Assembly (NCBI GenBank): GCA_002721895.1
Contig: PBLV01000003.1
Location: 78,036 to 96,560, forward strand
Direction of reading: 5' to 3'
Origin: Verrucomicrobiales bacterium
Lineage (GTDB): Bacteria; Verrucomicrobiota; Verrucomicrobiae; Limisphaerales; UBA1100
DNA: 18,525 nucleotides
Shown here: piece by piece, positions 7,426-15,301 of the stretch
How the letters are laid out: every line of letters begins with the position of its first letter
Numbering within the stretch: position 1 is the stretch's first letter
The notes under the pieces: generated by a model
Database searches by the model: none
Seen by the model: the letters and a program-made list of their open reading frames with translations, nothing else
Told to the model about the DNA's origin: nothing
Translations under genes and position numbers: made by a program

Positions 7426-8709
7426 ATGAAACCAAGTGCACGCATGGCTTCTTCGATTGAGCTTCTGGAGCGGCTGGATGTTTTGTGGGGCCGAGGGGAA
7501 CGAGTGGCGGCGGATGGAGTGTTGCAGCGTTATTTCCGGGGGCGGCGGTTCATAGGTTCAAAGGATCGCACGGAAATTGCCCGAGTGGTTTATGGGGTCT
7601 TGCGGCACGGGGCAACTTTGGAGTGGTGGCTGAAAAGGGCGAAGCGCAAGGCCTCTCCGCGGGGATTGGCGTTGGGGCACGCGGTTTTTCTGGATGAACT
7701 GGGTGAGGCCGAGGTGGACGTTCTGTTTGATGGAACCAAGTACGGCGCGACTCCGTTGGCACCGTGGGAACGGGCCTGGGTCGGCGAACATACCGGGCTG
7801 AATTTGCTGCATGCGGACATGCCAACAGCGGTGCGCGGAGAAGTCCCAGACTGGATGTTGCCAGCCTTGGATGAAGTCTTGGGGGATGATCTGTCGACGG
7901 GATTGGCCGGTTTGAACACGGTGGCACCGGTCGATTTGCGGGTGAATGTTTTAAAATCATCCCGTGATTTGGTGCTGGAAAATTTGCGGGCCAAGGGGCT
8001 GGAGGCTGAGGCGATGGAGCATAACGGTATGGGGATTCGACTCATGGGGCGAGGGCCCCTGCGGGAGACCCGCGCATTTCGGGAGGGTTGGGTGGAGATA
8101 CAGGACGAAGGGTCACAGTTGGCCGCGCAACTGGTCAGGGCGCGGGCCGGCGAGCGGGTGGTGGATTTTTGTGCAGGCGCGGGTGGAAAAACGCTGGCAT
8201 TGGCGGCGGCAATGGGCAATGAGGGAGAAATCTTGGCGTGGGATGTGGATCGACCGAGACTGACGCAAATGGAGGGCCGCCTGAAGCGCGCGGGAGTAAC
8301 CATGGTGCGCATGCGAAAATTGAAATCGCGGCGTGATCCTTTTGTGGCAAAACACCACGGAACGGCGGACTGGGTGTTGGTGGATGCACCCTGCTCGGGC
8401 TCAGGCACTTGGCGACGCAGCCCGGATTTGAAATGGCGCACTTCGGCCGACGACCTGCAAATTGCCGTAGCCAGACAGCGGGCTATTCTTGCCGCGGCTG
8501 CTCCGTGCGTGAAACCGGGGGGTCGTTTGGTTTACATAACTTGCTCTGTTTTTATGGATGAAAACGAGCGTCAGGTGGATTGGGTGTTAAAGGAATGCCC
8601 GGGCTTCACGGTGGAGCGGCTTGATGGGGACCAAGGTTTTTTGCGCCTTTGGCCACACCGGAACGGCACGGACGGGTTTTTCGGCGCGGTTTTGCGCAAG
8701 GACGTTTAG
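7426..8709 (+). CDS. RsmB/NOP family rRNA (cytosine-5) methyltransferase
   Basis: The 427-residue protein has a NusB-like helical N-terminal region (about residues 10-140, including RVVYGVLRHGATLEWWL). A Rossmann methyltransferase domain follows, with an SAM-binding segment VVDFCAGAGGKTLALAAAM, catalytic motif IV DAPCSGSGTWRRSPDLKW and motif VI ITCSVFMDENE. The two Cys, in APCSG and TCS, are the pair used by the RsmB/Nol1/NOP2/Sun family for C5 methylation of cytosine in RNA. E. coli RsmB methylates 16S C967; the target here is inferred to be rRNA but cannot be read from sequence. An alternative start is ATG 7444. Neither start has a clear Shine-Dalgarno. The gene converges with the MlaA-hydrolase fusion gene, with 14 bp between stops. 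Confidence 0.92.
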   Translation: MKPSARMASSIELLERLDVLWGRGERVAADGVLQRYFRGRRFIGSKDRTEIARVVYGVLRHGATLEWWLKRAKRKASPRGLALGHAVFLDELGEAEVDVLFDGTKYGATPLAPWERAWVGEHTGLNLLHADMPTAVRGEVPDWMLPALDEVLGDDLSTGLAGLNTVAPVDLRVNVLKSSRDLVLENLRAKGLEAEAMEHNGMGIRLMGRGPLRETRAFREGWVEIQDEGSQLAAQLVRARAGERVVDFCAGAGGKTLALAAAMGNEGEILAWDVDRPRLTQMEGRLKRAGVTMVRMRKLKSRRDPFVAKHHGTADWVLVDAPCSGSGTWRRSPDLKWRTSADDLQIAVARQRAILAAAAPCVKPGGRLVYITCSVFMDENERQVDWVLKECPGFTVERLDGDQGFLRLWPHRNGTDGFFGAVLRKDV

Positions 8710-8723
8710 AAGAACGCGGCGCG

Positions 8724-10553
8724 TTACTCCGCAGTTTGGAGAATTTTAATTCGAGCGCGGATTTGATCCCGCACGTCCTGCTTCCACAGGTGCCCCATGT
8801 GGCCGCCGTTCTCCTGGTACGTGTGTCGGTTGGGGAAATGGTTCCGGAGCCATGTCAGGTGCTCCGGCGTCAGCAGGAAATCATTGCTGGTGAGGAACAG
8901 GTGTAGGTTGCCAGCTTGAGCAAGAGCGTCACTTTGGTTCCGCAAATCGCTGGCTGCCGCCAAGGCGGCGGTGGTGACTCCCTCCCCGGCAAGGCTGGGC
9001 CCGAGCAGCTTGGCGTGGTAGTCGGCATAACTAAGCTCGTTGATTTTCTTGTAAAGCTTGGCGCGGGGAACCAATGGCCACAGGGATTCGTGATATTTCC
9101 CCGAGAGGATGGCTTGCCGCAGGGTCAGCCGGTAGCTGAGCCCGATAAGGTAACTGGCCTCCTTGTCCGTGAAGGGCATTTGTTGGCCAGTCTCAGCCTC
9201 AGTTTGTTGATTGAGGAACACCTTCACGAGCGCGGATTGGCGAATCGCTTGGGGATCCGCGTCGCCAGCCAGCGGCGCGCGGTACAACCGGTCAAGGACT
9301 TCCATGCCGTGGATGAGATCCAGCGGCGGGTTGATGGCCACCGCATGGGCGTGGGCATCGGGAGCACCGGCGGCAAGGTTTAGAGTGTACCAGCCGCCCA
9401 TGGAAAAGCCGATGAGGGATGTGCTTTTAATACTGTCCGCGCCGAGGTCGGCTTCGATGGCGGCATGAACCTTGCCCAAGAGATCGATGTCGCGCGGAGT
9501 ATAACCGGGAAGGTAGCCCTCGGGCGCACTGGTCACAAATTCCCAGTTGAAATTGTTGCTGACACAAACGACCTGATAACCCTCGGCATAAGCCATCTCG
9601 GCAACAGCCAACGCCCGTGTGCCCAAACGGTGTCCCCCGAGTCCAGGCAGAACATACATCAGGGGCGCGGGTCCGTCCTGCGCCCAGTACGAGTAGTGGA
9701 CGCGGCCACGAAATCCCACCGGCTTCACGTGACGAGTGACGGCCCGGCCGCCAAAGCCTTCCGCCTTGGGCTTGGCATAAATGGACATGAGGGTCTGCAC
9801 TTGGCCGGTGTCCTCGCCGCTGCCCTCGGGTTGAGCATCGCGCACAGCGGCATCGCGGCTGGCCGAGTAAAGCAGCCGGTACATTTCATAAGCGTCATAC
9901 TCAGTGGCCAGCGTCTGGTCGATGGTGCGGGCGCTGAAGGAGAATCGATTGTACGCCATCGCCATTTTGGCACCGGGCAAAAGACTGGCGGGATCGAGAA
10001 AGACATTGCCCGCCTCTCCGAGAGCATCGCGCTCGGAACTGGGGCCAATGAGCGGCAGGTAAAGATAGAGTTGGGATTGCCAGCCCCATTTGCCCAACAC
10101 TTGGCCCAACTCCTCATTGCCGGTACGAAGGCCAAAATGATTGGCGGCGGGATCCCCCAAGCCTCCGATGCCGAGGGTGCTGTTGATCAGGAACCGCTTG
10201 GTCTCCGTACCCGCCTCGCTGAACTTGCCCTGCAAGAGGCTGCTGACAAAGCGCATGGGGAAAAAGAGGTTGTTGCGAAAATTCCGAATGCCCTTGCGCG
10301 CCGGGCTGGGAATGATCCCGGTATAAAGCTTCGTAGCTGGATTGACCGCAAGGTGAAACGCGGTTTCATGGATGGCAAAGGAGAGGCGATTGATCGGCTC
10401 CAAAGGATCAGCAACGGTGGGCACCATCAGGCGTGCATCCCCTGGCTGACCTGCCTCGGGCAATTCACGGGGCGAAACACATCCCGAACCGCCGAGGATC
10501 AAGGCGGCCAACAGGGCAAGCATTAACAGGGCAACACTTCGCACGGTATGCAT
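8724..10553 (-). CDS. Lipoprotein fusing an MlaA/VacJ domain to an alpha/beta hydrolase
   Basis: This 609-residue protein starts MHTVRSVALLMLALLAALIL with a lipobox ending at C25, so it is an envelope lipoprotein. Residues ~48-235 match MlaA/VacJ: DPLEPINRLSFAIHE, IRNFRNNLFFPMRF, RFLINSTLGIGGLGDPA and LPLIGPSSERDALG. MlaA is the outer-membrane part of the Mla system that removes phospholipid from the outer leaflet. After a linker, residues ~275-600 form an alpha/beta hydrolase with VLPGLGGHRLG as oxyanion loop, nucleophile elbow GFSMG (S384) and a late histidine in NGGHMGH (H585 or H588); an acid in SNDFLL is the likely third member. The frame is uninterrupted, so the fusion is not an annotation artefact. 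Joining a lipid-extraction module to a potential lipase or esterase suggests lipid remodelling at the outer membrane, which is an inference. Confidence 0.92.
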   Translation of the reverse strand: MHTVRSVALLMLALLAALILGGSGCVSPRELPEAGQPGDARLMVPTVADPLEPINRLSFAIHETAFHLAVNPATKLYTGIIPSPARKGIRNFRNNLFFPMRFVSSLLQGKFSEAGTETKRFLINSTLGIGGLGDPAANHFGLRTGNEELGQVLGKWGWQSQLYLYLPLIGPSSERDALGEAGNVFLDPASLLPGAKMAMAYNRFSFSARTIDQTLATEYDAYEMYRLLYSASRDAAVRDAQPEGSGEDTGQVQTLMSIYAKPKAEGFGGRAVTRHVKPVGFRGRVHYSYWAQDGPAPLMYVLPGLGGHRLGTRALAVAEMAYAEGYQVVCVSNNFNWEFVTSAPEGYLPGYTPRDIDLLGKVHAAIEADLGADSIKSTSLIGFSMGGWYTLNLAAGAPDAHAHAVAINPPLDLIHGMEVLDRLYRAPLAGDADPQAIRQSALVKVFLNQQTEAETGQQMPFTDKEASYLIGLSYRLTLRQAILSGKYHESLWPLVPRAKLYKKINELSYADYHAKLLGPSLAGEGVTTAALAAASDLRNQSDALAQAGNLHLFLTSNDFLLTPEHLTWLRNHFPNRHTYQENGGHMGHLWKQDVRDQIRARIKILQTAE

Positions 10554-10685
10554 CTATTCCTTTCGCGGGAGAGCGAGTCCTATAAATTAACTCCGCACGG
10601 AAGGCAAGCCCTGCCTGAGCCTTTCCGGGCGATTTTCTCCTTGAATCCGAACTCCTTTGTGGGATGTTCCCCGTCCGCACAAAAT

Positions 10686-10772
10686 GCCCACGTGGCGGAA
10701 TTGGCAGACGCGCTAGATTCAGGTTCTAGTCCCAGCAATGGGGTACAGGTTCAACTCCTGTCGTGGGCACCA
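10686..10772 (+). tRNA. tRNA-Leu (anticodon CAG)
   Basis: The acceptor strands GCCCACG (10686-10692) and CGTGGGC (10762-10768) pair fully, followed by discriminator A and an encoded CCA. The anticodon arm CTAGA-TTCAGGT-TCTAG gives CAG. A long class II variable arm (CCCA-GCAA-TGGG) and a T arm ACAGG-TTCAACT-CCTGT are present, as required for tRNA-Leu. The integrase open frame starts inside the 3' acceptor strand, so this gene is the probable integration target. Confidence 0.97.
10746..10772. other. Probable left attachment site (attL) at the 3' end of tRNA-Leu
   Basis: Tyrosine recombinases commonly recombine in the T-arm/3' end of tRNA genes and restore the tRNA from element-borne sequence. 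Here the tRNA is intact, a tyrosine recombinase gene follows immediately, and gene content changes from housekeeping to mobile functions at this point. The exact core cannot be defined because no matching second copy lies in the window. Confidence 0.5.
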
Positions 10773-10831
10773 TTTTTATTGAGGAAAATGGCCATTCACC
10801 TATTGTCCGCACAGATTCCTCACAGAAAACC

Positions 10832-12046
10832 GTGAAGTTTCCGCTGACAGTCAGGCACCGCAGTCATACTGCTAAGATTTACGGAAAGTCTGCACGCGAT
10901 AAGACATACCGCACTAGCTGGTATGCGGGCGGCAAGCGCGTACAGCGTAGCTTTAGGAAACTTTCAGATGCCAGAGCTGCTGCTCTTGCGGCATTGAAGC
11001 AGATAGCCCAAGGGCAGACTGATGCTGCAGCTTTGTCGCCTAAAGAAGTGCGTGACCTACGGTTGGCTCAGAATGCGTTGCGTGAGCTTGATGTGCAGCT
11101 ACTTGATGCAATTACAGAGTACACAACTGCAAAAAGGTTCATGCCAACACAATCTCTCGAAACGGCTGCAAGGGCTTGGCAGGAAAACGTGTCTGACATT
11201 CAATCTGTACCAATCAAGCAAGTTGCCCTCGAGTATCTGGCTGACAAAAAGGGGATGCTAGGCACACGCACCCACCGCGAAGAGGAACACCGGCTTAAAC
11301 GGGTTTACAATGTCCTGCAAATGGACATGTGCGATTTGAGCAAGAAAGCGCTTGAGCTGTTCTTTAGCGATGAGCTTGGTCGCTTGGGGGGCAAGACCCG
11401 TAACCATTTCCGGCAGTCGATGCGCCAGCTGTTTATGTTCGCAGTTAGGCGTGATTATCTACCGAAACAGCATCGGCTTGATGAAGTACTCGTCAAAGAG
11501 CCCTCAGGTGAAGCGGCTCCAGAAATCATCAAGCCGAGCGAATTTGAAGACCTGCTCAGTACCGCAACAACCGAATTGCGTCCGTATATCGCGCTCGCTG
11601 GGTTCACAGGTGCTCGGCGCTCGGAAATATTGCGGATGACATGGCGGGATGTATGGAGAGTTCAGGACCATGTTGAATTGGAGGCAGAGAAAACAAAAAC
11701 TCAGAAGCGTCGCCATGTGCCAATTCAGCCTGTGCTTTTTGAGTGGTTGAAACCCTACAGGCGCAAACAGGGTGCCATTTGGAAAAGGACAAACGGCGCG
11801 TTCAACTATGCTCTGGTCACCTTGATGAAAAAGTGCAACCTAAAGGGACATAACTTGCTTAGGCATTCCTACGCGTCATACAGGCTAGCCCAAATTCATG
11901 ATGCCCCCAAGGTAGCCTACGAGCTGGGAAACAGTCCCGAGAAATTGTTTTCCAACTACAACAAGCTAGTCTCGCCGCAAGAAGCAGATGCATGGTTTTC
12001 CATTATGCCCAGCGATGCGGCAGAGAAAACCATTGCAGCGGCATGA
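10832..12046 (+). CDS. Tyrosine recombinase / site-specific integrase
   Basis: From GTG 10832 the protein has 404 residues. The same frame is open back to a GTG at 10763 inside the tRNA-Leu acceptor strand, and no ATG is available, so the start is uncertain. The N-terminus (HTAKIYGKSARDKTYRTSWYAGGKRVQRSF) is an arm-binding-like region, a core-binding helical part follows, and the C-terminal half is catalytic. GARRSEIL supplies the first catalytic Arg (R262). HNLLRHSYASY is the second box (R344), but Asn stands where the canonical His should be, three residues before R344. ELGNSPEKLFSNYNKL is the last box, with Asn for His and the nucleophilic Tyr nine residues on. Both Asn changes recur in integrases of this phylum as far as I recall. 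Its product would insert and excise the element at the adjacent tRNA. It overlaps the next gene by 4 bp (ATGA). Confidence 0.9.
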   Translation: MKFPLTVRHRSHTAKIYGKSARDKTYRTSWYAGGKRVQRSFRKLSDARAAALAALKQIAQGQTDAAALSPKEVRDLRLAQNALRELDVQLLDAITEYTTAKRFMPTQSLETAARAWQENVSDIQSVPIKQVALEYLADKKGMLGTRTHREEEHRLKRVYNVLQMDMCDLSKKALELFFSDELGRLGGKTRNHFRQSMRQLFMFAVRRDYLPKQHRLDEVLVKEPSGEAAPEIIKPSEFEDLLSTATTELRPYIALAGFTGARRSEILRMTWRDVWRVQDHVELEAEKTKTQKRRHVPIQPVLFEWLKPYRRKQGAIWKRTNGAFNYALVTLMKKCNLKGHNLLRHSYASYRLAQIHDAPKVAYELGNSPEKLFSNYNKLVSPQEADAWFSIMPSDAAEKTIAAA

Positions 12047-12822
12047 CACGACGCCAAAAAAAAGCCATTACCCCAGAAGAGTGGGATTTTCGGTCGCTCA
12101 CCGAAGACGAATTATATGCCGCAGCTAAATACGAGTATGCCCGTGAAATTGTCAGCCCAAAACAGGCTCGTGAGGCAAGGGCCAAGTTGAACAATTATGA
12201 AAAAACGGCACCCAAAGACACGCTTACGGCAATTCCAGCCGTGGATGGCTTGTCTTGTTTACTGATGTACTTTTCGTGGGAGCACCCAAAGTTTCCCCTG
12301 CCGTGGCTCAAATTGCCTCCAAGAACCCGAACCAAGTATGCAAAGAATACACGGCAAGGCATAATTGGCAATCTCTTTGATGGCTTTATCACAGCCATCC
12401 CATCTCCTGATGAGCTTGAGGTAAGCAGAATGGTTGAGTTAATCGAATCAGAAAGTCCAAAGCATGACATTCACGGTGTCTACAGTTGGCACTTTGCACA
12501 AATCAACTGGCTCCGATCTGATAAACAAATCTTGGCTGAGTTCCAGAGATGGCTGAAGGCAGTACGTCCGACTGGTGTAAAACCAGTGGTTGTCAAAGGC
12601 AAAAAGGCACAGTCCAACGACCACACTCTGCTCAAGTGGTTGGCGGCATATCGACTGGATTCAACAGGGATGAATTTCACGACAGCCCAGCGGCACATAA
12701 ATGAACATGTTGGTAAAAAGCTAAACGACACCTTAGACGTCCTCCCAAGGTTTTCACACGCATCCGGCTGGCATGCTGCTATCAGGAAAGCCATCACGCA
12801 AATCAGGCGAACAAGCGCTTGA
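12043..12822 (+). CDS. Unrecognised 259-residue protein coupled to the integrase
   Basis: The start ATG 12043 overlaps the integrase stop in an ATGA, so the two are translationally coupled. The frame is open further upstream inside the integrase gene, but that would be an unlikely start. The product is soluble, charged and rich in Trp and Lys, with no signal peptide or membrane segment. The N-terminal third is helical-looking (ITPEEWDFRSLTEDELYAAA), as is a middle stretch (ISPKQ-type repeats and GVYSWHFAQINWLRS). The last ~70 residues (LLKWLAAYRLD, TAQRHINEHV, HASGWHAAIRKAI) could include a helix-turn-helix. I cannot place it in a named family. Its position suggests an accessory factor for recombination or element control. 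Confidence 0.8.
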   Translation: MTRRQKKAITPEEWDFRSLTEDELYAAAKYEYAREIVSPKQAREARAKLNNYEKTAPKDTLTAIPAVDGLSCLLMYFSWEHPKFPLPWLKLPPRTRTKYAKNTRQGIIGNLFDGFITAIPSPDELEVSRMVELIESESPKHDIHGVYSWHFAQINWLRSDKQILAEFQRWLKAVRPTGVKPVVVKGKKAQSNDHTLLKWLAAYRLDSTGMNFTTAQRHINEHVGKKLNDTLDVLPRFSHASGWHAAIRKAITQIRRTSA

Positions 12823-12890
12823 TTACCCTTAAACCGCCCTCGGTTTGCGGAGAATGAAGTCATCTGCTTTCTGTGCGAAGCTGGTGGCTA

Positions 12891-13109
12891 ATGAAAGCAA
12901 ACAAACTTCACCCACAGGAAGCAACAGGAGAACCCCGATTGCTTACCAAGAAAGAGTTGGCATCTGAATTGCAAGTCAGCACTCGTACCGTGAGTGAATG
13001 GCAGCGGCTCGGGTACCTTCCATTTTTCAAAATTGGGGCGCGCGTCCGTTTTCAGTGGCCTCAGTTACTCACATCCCTCAAAAGACGTTTCGGCCAAAAT
13101 TGGAACTGA
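12891..13109 (+). CDS. Excisionase-like small helix-turn-helix protein
   Basis: From ATG 12891 the protein has 72 residues. The core LLTKKELASELQVSTRTVSEWQRLGYLPFFKIGARVRF is a MerR-like/HTH_17 winged helix: two helices, a turn with STRTVSEW as recognition helix, then the LP-x-x-K-I-G-x-x-V-R-F wing seen in excisionases and element-borne DNA-binding proteins. A GTG at 12873 in the same frame would add 6 residues. It stands 68 bp after the preceding gene and 83 bp before the primase-like gene. Likely roles are directing excision with the integrase or regulating the replication genes; the sequence does not decide between them. Confidence 0.85.
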   Translation: MKANKLHPQEATGEPRLLTKKELASELQVSTRTVSEWQRLGYLPFFKIGARVRFQWPQLLTSLKRRFGQNWN

Positions 13110-13192
13110 CGGGCGGGCACCGTCGCCACCATCAGAGTGATGCTCGCCCCCGACGTCCTATTTATACCCTGTCGCAATGTGGTAGCCCAGCT

Positions 13193-14089
13193 ATGACCAC
13201 ACTCCCCGACAAAGCCCGTGCCGTCCTCGCCGACTGCCCCAGTAGCGGCGGCGGCGTCCATCGCTGGCTGTTCCGCGCCGCCTGCACCCTACACCGCTGC
13301 GGCGTGGCTCCTGACATCATCGCCGCCGAACTGCGTACAGGCTCAGCCAACTGTGGGCGATTCGTCGGCCAGCGCGAGATTCAGGATGCCGTGACGAACT
13401 CCACCGGCCATCACACCACCGGCCACGCCAAGGAACTCCACAGCATCGCATCACGGCCTCGCAAATGGCCCCCTCGCGATGCTGCGGCAGTCGCCGAAGC
13501 CTGCGCCGACGGCTTCGGTCTTGCCGACCTGTGGGAGTTGTCACCGTTGCACTTTGACGATGCCGCTCCGCATACCGAGGACATCATCGATGTGCTATTC
13601 CCCGACAACCCGTGGCTTTGCGTGGGCGCATCCAGCACCCACTTTGACACCCGCCACCGCGAGGACTGGCGCGGCTGTCTCCATCGTGCGCAATTCATCG
13701 TGCCCAGCCCGATGACCGACAAGACAGGCCGCACCAAGACTGGCCGCATCAGCACCCACACACTCGACAACACCGGCACACGCCGATTCCTCGTCGTAGA
13801 GTTTGACGAAGGCACCCACGATGAACACGCCGCATTGCTGCGGTATCTTGCTGACCTCGCGCCGCTGGTGCTGGCCGTGATGAGCGGCGGAAAAAGTCTG
13901 CACGGCTGGTTCTATGTGCAGCCTTGCGCCGAGGACAAGCTGCGGGAGCTGATGCAATACGCCGCTGCATACGGTGCCGACCCCGCCACTTGGACGCGCA
14001 GCCAATTCGTCCGCATCCCTGACGGAACCCGCAACAACGGAAACAGACAATCGATTCTCTTTTTTAACCCCCACCAACTAAACCAATGA
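13193..14089 (+). CDS. Primase-like replication protein (archaeo-eukaryotic primase type)
   Basis: From ATG 13193 the protein has 298 residues; the frame is open ~65 codons further upstream but that stretch overlaps the HTH gene in another frame and is low-quality. Residues ~15-75 (GGVHRWLFRAACTLHRCGVA ... REIQDAV) resemble the helical PriCT-type module of element primases. The second half carries FLVVEFDEG, in the place of the metal-binding hhhDhD motif but with Glu for the first Asp, then VMSGGKSLHGWF, which contains the S-x-H motif of AEP primases. FVRIPDGTRNNGNRQSILFF follows, a usual third block. The gene ends in ATGA shared with the ATPase gene, so the pair is coupled. Together they form a helicase-primase replication module like those of plasmids, phages and satellites. 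Codons end mostly in C or G, unlike the integrase. Confidence 0.75.
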   Translation: MTTLPDKARAVLADCPSSGGGVHRWLFRAACTLHRCGVAPDIIAAELRTGSANCGRFVGQREIQDAVTNSTGHHTTGHAKELHSIASRPRKWPPRDAAAVAEACADGFGLADLWELSPLHFDDAAPHTEDIIDVLFPDNPWLCVGASSTHFDTRHREDWRGCLHRAQFIVPSPMTDKTGRTKTGRISTHTLDNTGTRRFLVVEFDEGTHDEHAALLRYLADLAPLVLAVMSGGKSLHGWFYVQPCAEDKLRELMQYAAAYGADPATWTRSQFVRIPDGTRNNGNRQSILFFNPHQLNQ

Positions 14090-15171
14090 AACCAATTCCT
14101 TCCAACGAACGAATCCTCAACTGCACCACCGTTGCCGACAACATCCCATCCATCCCCAGCGTAGGCACACCCCAGCCGCTCCCGCGCCAATGGCTCTCCG
14201 TCCTTTCGCCCGCGCAATGCCGCGAGTGGGAAATGCCCGAGGGATTCCTGTTGGTGGGCGACTTCCACATCACTCGCGGCGGCTTTACCATCATCGGCGG
14301 CCCCGCCGGTCTGGGCAAAAGCCGTGCTGCCCTGTATCTGGCCGCGTGCGGTGCTACAGGCGAGAATTGGTTTGGCCTGCCCGTCCACCAACACTTCAAG
14401 ACCTTCATTCTCCAGAACGAGAATGGCCCCCACCGGCTTAAGGCCGACTTTGCCACCATCCCGCCCGAGCTCGATGACTCCATCCGCATTACTTCGCCAC
14501 CCGAATACGGCCTGCGCTTTGACAACCCCGAGTTTCGCGAACACCTCAAGGCCGAGCTGGACACATTCCAACCCGACCTCGTCGTCATCGACCCCCTAAC
14601 CAACGTCGTCAACGACAGCGCCCAAAGCGACTACACCGCCGCCTTCGACTTCATCCGCGAATCCATGCCCACTGGTGACAACGCCCCCGCCGTCGTCCTT
14701 GTTGCCCACACACGCAAACCCAAGGGAGAACGCGCTGCTGGCACCGAGCTGAACAACGAATTGCTCGGCTCCACCAAGCTGGGCAGCGTCCCCCGCTGCG
14801 TCTTCATCATGCAACCCGCCAGCAACGACACCACCGACAACCGCATCGTCTGGACCTGCTGCAAGAATAACGACGGCGAAAAAGGGAAACGAACCGCATG
14901 GCGTCGCGAAGACGGCCTGTTCACCCCAGTCGACGATTTCGACTGGAACGAATTCGACAACCCGCCCAAAGGACAGCAACCCACCATCACCGAGGACACC
15001 CTGCGCGACCTGATCCAAGGGCGGCACGGGGCCACCAGAAAAACCCTCACTGCTGAATTACAGGAAAAGACCAGATGCAGCCAGTCCACTGCCTACGCCT
15101 CCCTCAGTCCCAATGGCAGATTCGCGACCCACCTTAGCGAAACGGATGGACTCATCAGTTGGTCCGACTAA
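14086..15171 (+). CDS. RepA-like RecA-fold ATPase (replicative helicase type)
   Basis: The 361-residue protein has Walker A GGPAGLGKS at 71-79, a following LYLAACGATGENWFGLPV, Walker B LVVIDPL with D169, and a sensor-like VVLVAHTRKPKG with a later NNELLGSTKLGSVPRCVFIM. This is the AAA_25/RepA pattern of hexameric DnaB-like helicases from plasmids such as RSF1010 and from prophage replication modules. The C-terminal ~70 residues (LRDLIQGRHGATRKTLTAELQEKTRCSQSTAYASL) look like a winged helix that could bind DNA. Start ATG 14086 overlaps the primase stop by 4 bp. The stop is 4 bp from the palindromic TTCCA/TGGAA cluster, a plausible binding target. It likely unwinds element DNA during replication. 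Confidence 0.85.
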   Translation: MKPIPSNERILNCTTVADNIPSIPSVGTPQPLPRQWLSVLSPAQCREWEMPEGFLLVGDFHITRGGFTIIGGPAGLGKSRAALYLAACGATGENWFGLPVHQHFKTFILQNENGPHRLKADFATIPPELDDSIRITSPPEYGLRFDNPEFREHLKAELDTFQPDLVVIDPLTNVVNDSAQSDYTAAFDFIRESMPTGDNAPAVVLVAHTRKPKGERAAGTELNNELLGSTKLGSVPRCVFIMQPASNDTTDNRIVWTCCKNNDGEKGKRTAWRREDGLFTPVDDFDWNEFDNPPKGQQPTITEDTLRDLIQGRHGATRKTLTAELQEKTRCSQSTAYASLSPNGRFATHLSETDGLISWSD

Positions 15172-15175
15172 ATCA

Positions 15176-15276
15176 TTCCAACCATTTTCCAGTTGGAATT
15201 CCAGCTGGAATCAATGCTGGAAAATTTTCCAGTCCAGTCACCCCTAGGGATTCCGCTGGACTGGAATCGGAAAACT
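15176..15276. repeat. Cluster of TTCCA/TGGAA palindromes, candidate origin iterons or operator
   Basis: Eight copies of TTCCA or TGGAA fall within 15176-15266. They form a tandem pair of 12-mers, TTCCAGTTGGAA (15187-15198) and TTCCAGCTGGAA (15199-15210, a perfect palindrome), then CTGGAAAATTTTCCAG (15217-15232, a perfect 16-bp palindrome). An 11-bp inverted repeat TTCCAGTCCAG (15227-15237) / CTGGACTGGAA (15256-15266) follows, with CCCTAGGG (15242-15249) between its arms. The position, straight after a primase and a RepA-like gene, fits an iteron-type replication origin. An operator for the HTH protein is the alternative. Confidence 0.6.
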
Positions 15277-15301
15277 GGCACCGTTTGTCATACATCTGAC
15301 A

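Noticed and set aside
9465..10526. A 353-codon open frame on the + strand antisense to the MlaA-hydrolase gene.
   Set aside because: The opposite strand encodes well-recognised MlaA and hydrolase motifs. The antisense product shows no domain and has no suitable start context.
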